From: Psococerastis gibbosa
Lineage: Eukaryota; Arthropoda; Insecta; Psocodea; Psocidae
Direction: 5' to 3'
Assembly: GCA_963971405.1 (NCBI GenBank)
Contig: OZ020488.1
Coordinates: 10,791,261-10,855,260, forward strand
Length of the DNA: 64,000 nucleotides
Position numbers and translations under genes: made by a program. Each line of letters starts with the position of its first letter. Within the stretch, counting starts at the first letter, position 1. The notes under the pieces are model-generated. The model was not told where the DNA came from. It did no database searches and saw nothing but the letters and a program-made list of their open reading frames with translations. Shown in pieces: positions 1-9,200 of this stretch.

Positions 1-43
1 ATACATTTAAAATTTAAAAATTGCCTTATACAGACAGACTTAC

Positions 44-204
44 CAGAGCAGAGTTGTGTTCTTCCAACGAGCGGTTATGTCTGGATTTGCCGAGCAGCCT
101 GCGGTTTCTCTCGTCGTGAATATCCCTTCGATGCCGTTCGAATTTAAGTTGCAGGTGAAGAAGTACTAGGTGGTCCCTGGCCGTTCTCAGTTCCGACTCC
201 AAAG
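44..204 (-). CDS. TSC1: TSC1 exon 13 (start of coiled coil)
   Basis: Encodes residues about 684-737. LVLLHLQLKFERHRR and RNRRLLGK followed by EEHNSAL match the conserved start of the hamartin coiled coil. The acceptor TTTTTAATAG is at 205-206 and the donor GTAAGT begins at 43. The frame enters in phase 1 from exon 12 and leaves in phase 0. The following exons are outside the window. Confidence 0.92.
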
Positions 205-3200
205 CTATTAAAAAAATTATTATGATTAGCTGGTGAATAAAAAATTGCTACCCAGCAAATTAACACAGAAAAGACCTGAATGAGCTGCAGAAAAGTAATC
301 ATGTAAGCAATCATGTCGGGTGATCATTGCGGAGGAGGCAATTTAAGAATGAACAACATAAGTTAATCATATGGAAATTGGGGGTAAATTTGGTGTGAAA
401 CTAATAAGAAATAAAGAAAGAAAATTGTCTTTATTTTCCATACGGCCCACTCTTACAATTAACCCATTAATAACGAACTTGCTGGATTAGAATAATTACC
501 TACAGATAAACGACTGCTATATGGGCCCTTTAACAGCAGGTAGTTGTGGGGGCGGGTCTGGCGTAAAATAAGCATGCAGTTTGTTTATTTATTTATATAA
601 AGTGGATAGTCGCGTACAAACATTTTAATTAATTTATCCGATTAAGTATAATAATAATAATAATTCTTTATTTCCAAACAAATACAATTATTCAACAAAA
701 TACAAATAGGGCACCCATGCCTTCATAGAGGCGTGCGGGATACACCGTACAAACCCCAGTTTAACACTATTCTTCTATTACAATCATGATATAATACTAG
801 TTACATTTCCATTAGTGTTTGGTTTATATATATATATATATATATATCAATGTAGTTTTTTATGCTCGTAATTGGTCTTGCTAACTTATACTACTAATAA
901 ATTCAATACACTGTAGTATTATATGGTATATATAACACTGACATTAAATTAACTTTGGTTGAAGAGGTAACCTCCTCGTTATAACCGAAATTAGAGGGTA
1001 TGAAAAAAACAGGGTTTGGCGGGATTCGAACCCACGATCTACGCCTAACCGGGGCGTCGTCTTAACCGCTGGACCACAAGCCCCGACAAGACCAGTAATC
1101 TCCAAATCCTCTCCTTATGCTCTAATTGACATGATTCGTGTTGCTAGACAGGTTAGCACAACTACACAACTATCTAACCGAACAGGTCTGTGAGCTTACT
1201 TAATTGCATAAAGGCAACGCTTTATTTAATACATTGTAGTATTATATGGTATATATAACACTGACATCAAATTAACTTTGGTTATACTACGCATAAATAG
1301 GAAAGCGAAAAATATCTGCTGGGTTGTTGTAATTAATTCGTCGGGTTAATAACGACTTAGGCCTCATATTTGGGTCCATAGAGCGACCCCGACTTGACTG
1401 TCCTACGCCAGCCCGTAGGACAGTGGACCTCCTGATTATAGTGGATTCCGAACCACTTATCTACTGGGTTAGTTTAGCAATAGAATAACAATGCCAATAT
1501 TAATTTAGTTAAATTGTCACTCAACATGCCGTACCTGAGACATTGGTCTTTGAAGAGGTTTCTGGAACCCGATGGAAGGATGCTTTGTCAAGGTACCTGT
1601 CGAGAATAGTCGAAGGAGACCCGGGGCGGCTTGCCGGAGCCTGTTCATCCTCCACCACCGGGCCTGGAAACAGAGCTTGAAACATGTGGTCGTACGGTAG
1701 AGGCGGGGGCAACTCCTCGGGTCCGGTCTGGGTACAGGTGCTCACCTGTAGAAAACTTTAAAAATCAATTTTGTTTCGAGTACCTTCTCTACGATTAGCA
1801 ACTGGATGAGCTACTTTTCCATAAATTTAAATCGTTTGTATATGCAAACCTTGTGCACCATGGCAGGGGGACTAACGCGATGATGCTTCTCACTTACCTA
1901 AATGTCCAGACTTGACACTTCATCGAGACATCTCGCTTCGTCGGCTAGTGCGTAATTAAGTGTTTATAAGCGATATTTTAACTCCGGATTAGTTAAACCC
2001 AGGGATAACTGATCCTTTTGTGCTCGTACTTCGCCACATTTAAAAATAGTGGAAATGAGAATTACCATGGTACGTTCTATTTCCAAAGTGTCGTCGAGGT
2101 CGTCGTCAGAGGCTACGAGTGAGGACGGCTTCTTCTTAATCTCGGGACAGGATTTGGCTCTCCGCACAACAGCCGGCATTAGTTCATTATACTCTTCTAC
2201 TCTCTGCCGAGGCTGCCAACTCGAATCTGAAAACACAGCGAATTGTTACTATAATTACTTTATTTGACCATAAAAATATTAGATTTTTGCAAATCAGACC
2301 TTACTACAATATGATGCATTTCGATTAATTGTAAGAGTAGACGAAAAATGCAAACTAAGGAAACATAGAAGATTGGTTTTTTTCTTTGCTTCAATACAAC
2401 ACGTAATAGAGTATAGCCAAGTGACGGTTATGTCTAACTGGCTATACTGCTACTGAAGTAGGTAGATTTGTGCAGTTGTCGACAACAGCATCTGGCGCAA
2501 AAAAAGGAGAGGGTACTGGCTGGGTACTATCAAAGTAGTGGATTAAAATTCTTGCTTTCAATCGGTTTTTTTTCATATAAGTTTTCTGTATTAATTCAAC
2601 AATCCGATTTAATCTACTATTATTTTTAATAAAATGATATTATGTTAAATGCACTTTAACTGCTGTATTGTCATGACAGATACTTACTACTAGGAGACAA
2701 CTTGAGGTCGTTGTTACACTGGCTGTAGTAGCGAAGTCTCTGCCGGAAGTGCATCAAGCTGCGGCTGTTGGGCATATGCAGTCCACCAGATGGACAGGGA
2801 GAGCCGCTCTCCTGTTCACAGGGTTCCAGATCCTCCCCGTGCGGCGGATGGAAGTCCTGGAGGACGCTGTCACACTGCCTGGTAGACCCCTGAGAAAAAA
2901 ATCCAAGTCAGGAAATAGGCAAAATGACTAGTAATCTTGGTCAATTAGCGTAGGCGTAATAGCCGCGAAAACTTCATCCAATTGACCTCTTCACTTGCCT
3001 CTCTAGGTTAGTAACCGTGTTGGGCAGACGTTGTAAGAGTAAATCAGATATATATTGTAGTAAAATGTATGATATAGAAAAAATGATACGACCCGCACGA
3101 AACATTATAAAATGTTTGGTGAGCCCATACCGGTATATTAGCGGTAATCCTCATTTCGCCGTGCTGGCTGATCTCGAGCACCTCCTGATCCTCGTCGTAC

Positions 3201-6200
3201 TCCTCGGCCTTGGTCCCGTTCATCCCTCCCTTCCCCAACATGTTTCTCTCATGCATGAGCAGCTCAACCTTACGCTGCACCAGCCGTGACTCGGTCGCTG
3301 CCGTTTCGGGGAACCTGAAGGGCGATAGCTCCTTCTTCATGGGCGAGGAGGGCTGCGACGTGGAGGGTGTCGACGCTGCTGAGTTCCATTTGCCGCTGCC
3401 CAGGTTGTTGAGCGCGCGTACCACACCACTGGTGTTGACCTGGGCGGGGCCGCGGGCTGTGTACAGTCGGGGATCTTTCACAGGCGTGGTTTCCGGGGTG
3501 GCTTCGATGGCCGCTTCCGGTGGAGATGTCCCAACTTCCTGAGATAGTGATGAACTTACTACGTAAGTCTGAAACCAAATGACATTTAATAATAAAAAAG
3601 GCAATTGTGCTTCAGAGGCTAATGTCTTACAATTTCTATGGAGCAAATTGACACTGTGGCGCCCCAAGTGTGTTCATTAATAGATAGAGCTAGGGTTCTA
3701 CATAGGAGGGATGGGACCGCGTCAAAAATATTTTTTTGAATCCTGGGACCACCTGCTGCCACTGATTAGCCGAAAACGGACCAGGATTCAAAAATATACT
3801 TTGCGCGTCCAAATTTCCCATCTCTCCTATATAGAACTATAGGTAGGGCAATGCGGACGGATTTAGGCCCATTCTCCGCGGATTCGGGGAGCCAATTGAA
3901 TGCCCTAGGCATGGTGGTTACTCGTATCGCAAGGCAAGGTGAATAGCGGGCTTGTTGTTTCGAAACAAGTATTAAGTTAGTCAGTGAAGCGACTGAAGAG
4001 GTTAACTGAATGAAATTGTTTGAATGCATCTGCTTCGTACTGTTTATTTATAGATAAAAAATGTATCGGATACATTCATTGTATGTTTGAATGCGTCTAC
4101 TTTGTACTGTTTACTTATAGATAAAAAATTTAACTTAACGGAAATGAAAGGTCTAATTTGTAGGCCGGAGGAAAGTTAAAAAAAATGGGGTTTACGCATT
4201 TTGACAGACTTATTAATAAAACTGCAAACAGGGCCCCCCTCCCCATATCCTACGGCCTTGGATAAAATGGTACCTGAGGTATAGGTGTCTGAGGAATGGA
4301 TGCAGGCTCTGCCGACAAAGGTACAGGTGGAGTGATGGCAGATCCATGTAAACTGGGGCTCCACAAGTCTTTATACTCAATTTTCTCGCTGTCAGATGAC
4401 TTCAAATCGTGATAACCAGCATTTTCTGCGCAAAAAAATAACGATTTTTTGAATTTTAGTTATTGGAATATGTCCATGTAACATTTGCACCAGCATAGCG
4501 GTTTAATTTGCTGCAAAGAGCCATGAGAGAAGCCAGGCAATAATTGCCGAGCTTCGAGCTAAAAAACATACCAATTTGCATACCCAAATTAAAATAAATC
4601 TCACTGGATGTAAAATAACAGCCCTAAATCCGCTAGGTTGGCTTAGTAATAGTAAGTAGTAATAGAACGAAAAGTAATTATTTATTTATTGAAATTGCAA
4701 GACTGGAGGAAGAAATGAAGGAAACACGAAGAAGTGGAAAATTAAGGAAGAGGCTACAGAAAACAGAGTGAGGGCGATCTCAGAAGAGTGGGACTCGTAC
4801 CAGAGGAAGTGTTGAATAATCAGAAGTGGAGAGACAGGAGGGAGTGGAAGAGGTTCACGTATCACACTCTGGCAGCTGGATCTGATTATTGACAATGGTA
4901 ATGAGCAACATAAATGAACAAGTAATACACCTGCTGAAGGACTCTTTATAAACCTAGGTTTACTTAGGGAGCGCAACTATTACAAAAATTGTAAGGATTA
5001 TATATTGTAAATATACATATACATATATTATTATTATTATTATTATAGTGGCCCATTGGTCCCTTGTATTATGCCAACGACCCCATAGATTCCGAACATT
5101 ATTTGTATTGTTTCCGTATGAATTTTTGGCCATTGGCCAACTGGTATACGTCCTCGATGCCTGCTACCACGTCACCGTTTTTGTAAATAGCCCTAGCCGG
5201 TCGGTGGAATGGGCGCCTTAACCAAGTACAGATACGAGTCAATAAACTGACCTAATATCCTGCGCAATTCAGACTCAGATCTCGGGTTGAGGCAAGCTCC
5301 GCTGGGCGGCACATTTTCGTCTTTGGAATCGACGGACAGCCTGGCACATTCGACCACAACATCGTGATGTTCCATCTTCTTCCATCTGCAACAAATATTT
5401 ATTTTAGATTAAACTTAAATTATGGGTTATTACGGGACTTGCCATTGAAGTACATGGTTGTCTTTGCTAACATGGTTAAGCTGCTGTTTTTCAATTGGCA
5501 ATGGTCACAGTATGAATGATTGGGATGTGATAGTAACAATTACGGTGTTCAAAGGGTCCCAAGACCTACGGTATGTCAGCTCAGCTCTCTAAATAATAAT
5601 AATAATACGGGTCAAGTCAATAACATTGTCAGAACTACGAACACTAAATTTTTCACTTAATAAAAAATTAGCTTTGTTCGCCATCGACATTTTTGTAATT
5701 TCCGGTGACAAATTTTCATCGACGCCTCGAGTAAACACCACAGTGACCACAATTCACGGTCCTAAAATCCAATAAAACCGGCACATAAATTGAATTGGCA
5801 ACTGTGCTTTGTGGATAACGGGACATGATGTTCTTATAAATTTTCCTTCGATGCAGTATAGCATGTTATTTAAACATAACCATACCTTGTGGTTGTTGTT
5901 TCGGTTTCCTTAGATGTGGTAACCAGGAGTGGATGCATTTTGACAGTGTCCAACATCGGCTGCAACAACCATAAATGATACCTCATATGCTTGAAACCAA
6001 CGAAAATATAATAGATCGCGTCTAACCTTAAGCATACCCGATAGCGGGCAAACGTACAGGGAAATGTCAAAGGAAATTTAACAATTAGCAACGTAAAAAA
6101 AGAACATTTCAGAGAATTAAAATCAAAGGAACAATTCAACGGGGGGGATGACAACAGAATTGCACTATTTCTGACCATAGATAGATAGAGCTATTGCCCA

Positions 6201-9200
6201 TAGCTTGTGTTCTTATCTTGAATTACAGCAACGTGCAGTCTGATAAATTTGAAAACACTGTGCATCCAAATCCAAATATTACAAAAAAATCCAAATGACC
6301 TCAATGACCATGTACATGATAAATTGTTGCCACTTGTTAGTCTGATGGCTTTTGGTAAGGTGCCCATTCCACCGACCGGCTAGGGCTATTTACAAAAACA
6401 GTGACGTGGTAGCAGACATTCAAGACTTAGGCGGGGTTTCCACCGACCTCGCATTGCAGAATTGACGGAAATGTTTATTTTCCTCAATGCCATAGTTAAA
6501 ATTGATCAATGATCATACAGTAAAATCACAAACAAAAAAACTAAAATTAAAAAATGGCGTCATGGGATATGTACAAACAAGTACAAACATTTTAATAGAT
6601 TTCTATAAAAAGATAAATTCTAATTTCCGTCAATGTCATTTGCATTTTGCAATGCGAGGTCGGTGGAAACGCCACCTAAGTCTTGAAGGTCTTCTACCAC
6701 GTCACCGTTTTTGTAAATAGCCCTAGCCGGTCGGTGGAATGGGCGCCTTATTCGGGGATCCGGTTATTGTGTTGCTCCGCTATGGAAGGAATACTCGAAC
6801 GATAGAAAGAGAGAATGAAAATTGTCTATATTTTCCATATAGGTGAATAATCAATAAAGGCGATAAACCAATTAATAATATTAAAATGCAACAAAAAAAA
6901 ACACAACCGTCCAATAAGGCTTAATTGCGTAGGATACGCTACCTACGTTCCACACTTAAGAAAAAAAACAGATTGAGTTGATTGTAGAGAGCCTAATTTT
7001 GTAGGGACATGTAGAGTAGTGGAACGGATTCTGACTTTCACCCGAAAGGTTGTTGGTTCGAGTCCTACACTAGTTACATTTTCAGGCCATGCTTCGGACG
7101 GCATGTAAAGCAGGCGGTCCCGGGCTTTCCTAGTTGAGTGTAAGCGAGGGCTTTATAGTCCTAACTCTGCTAGGTTGGTTCAGTAATAGAACAAAAAGTC
7201 ATTATTTATTTATTGCTTCTTATTGACGACTCAATAATGTAATACTATAATTTCCCTCCATGATATAGTCTTCGACGTACCTTAATTGTGTGGCTGAATA
7301 TGGCTAAGTTCTCGCGAGCACCGTACTGCTGCCTGAGGAAGGACAGGAAATTGCAGGGGTACATGCCGTACAGTCGGTGAAACAGCGAGTGCAGCGACAC
7401 CTGCAGGTGTACCAACTGGTCTTCCGGGAGTTTGTTTGTGTTATTAGCATTCCAGGCAGCTAACCGACTGCAACAACACGAAAAGCTGGGGTTTATTAAA
7501 ATTCCATATAGGAGGGATCGAACATCCGAGTGCCAATAATATTTTTGAAAAAACGTCCAAGATTAAAAAAATAATTATGGCACACTCGAATGCACCATCT
7601 CTCCAATGCACAACTATACGGTTCATCATCTAACAAAGGGGTTCCCAAACTGTATTGTCCATGGACCACTAGATTATTTTATGATTTTCTATGGACCCCC
7701 ATAGGAAAATCGTCAAATTCTAGGATGATCTGTGCCCACAATTATATGCTAATATTTTATTAAATGTTTTGGACTGCTATCGGTTGGATTTTATAGTTCA
7801 GTGCCAAAGCTTACTGTATTTTACTTCAAATTTCCAATATCTCAGCTGATTTATTTTATTATAATTTCTTATTTTGGTCCGTGGACCACCTGATATGTCT
7901 GTGGACCACCGGTGGCACATGGACCACACTTTGGGAACCTCTATTCCAACACAAATCGCTCGCATTTGATTAAATTTAAATTCGTTCAAAAAATCCATCT
8001 AATGTATATGGAGCACTACTACAGCGGCCAGCACTAACTTCTTACTTCTATCTGTCTACCGTTGAACATATCTATGAGTTGGTATGCCTCGGGGAAAATC
8101 GTGGATTTCTCACCGGCTTCACCCCAGCTTCACAAATCGACAAGAAATCTTCTGGCCACAGTGGAAAAAACGTCGGCAAGCATTCGTGTGTACTGGGCCT
8201 TGTTATTATTATTAACATGTTCTAAAGCAAACAAAAACTAACCTGAAAACTTCAAAGATTTCCGGCAGTGTTGTACCGACATAGGCAGGAATCATGGGCA
8301 GAAGAACGACAAGAGTGAGCAGGGCGCTAATTTGAATGATGATATCTGTTTCCATTTTCAGAACTTTCAATAGATCCCGGAACAAGTTGTGCTGTGCAAT
8401 TTTGTAGAGCCACGTGGGTTTGCCCAGGACCACGTGACTCAGTAAGGTTAGGATGCTGAGACGAGACGACGAGTTCCGCAGTGAATCCGACATTCTAAAA
8501 AAAAAAATAGATTATTCCACATTATTTTTCCTATTTATACGACAGTATAAGGAAAGCTTTGTGATGGGCTAAATTTTAGATTCCGACATTTCAACGGATT
8601 TACACGTTTTGAGGTCCCAGGACACAAAGAGCCGGTCTGAGTTTGCTCCATCATGCTTTCCTATTTATCCAATTAGTATAGGTACCGAGGTAGACAATAT
8701 GAGTAGTTCCATGGCAAATAAATGCCCTAGTGTCAAATTTCCGTTGCATCGACTTTCCCTATCCCAAAGCTCTGAAATTGATCGATTGCATGGTCTAGAA
8801 CGGGCAGCCCAATATTTGTACGATCAACCTACCTTGGTTCAGTATAGTTGTAAAAAGACTTACTTGTTGAAGAAGTAGGTATCATGCGGTTCGCGGACAC
8901 AAACGATGACATCAGCACAACGCAGAGACCCTGTAGCCACATAAAAGTCAACCAGTCCATTTAACAACCATGACTCTTTAGCTGAAACAACAAAGCTATG
9001 TTTATACAAAATCACATCAGTTGACGGGAAATCGTCATTGTCATCGTCATGTTATGATATTGCTGCGCTCAAATCAGCTCCATATTGAGTGGCATATACT
9101 GACAAGACAGTAAAATTAAAATAAAATACAAGCTGCGAGTTCGTGGTGGAAGAACCAATAGCAATGATGAAGATGACGTAAAGGAGACTGAAATAGCTCG

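Noticed and set aside
1012-1083. A threonine-like tRNA gene on the minus strand
   Set aside because: C at position 33, a mismatch in the acceptor stem and an attached body that recurs with another tRNA-like head at 45995..46170 make it a SINE head.
3044-3667. A single-exon 207-residue protein
   Set aside because: It is TSC1 exon 9 plus unspliced intron on both sides; clean GT/AG borders define 3131..3568.
6502-6720. A 72-residue protein encoded identically at two sites (also 16394..16612)
   Set aside because: The open frame lies wholly within the palindromic MITE; identity reflects recent transposition, and the copy at 35598..35982 breaks the frame.
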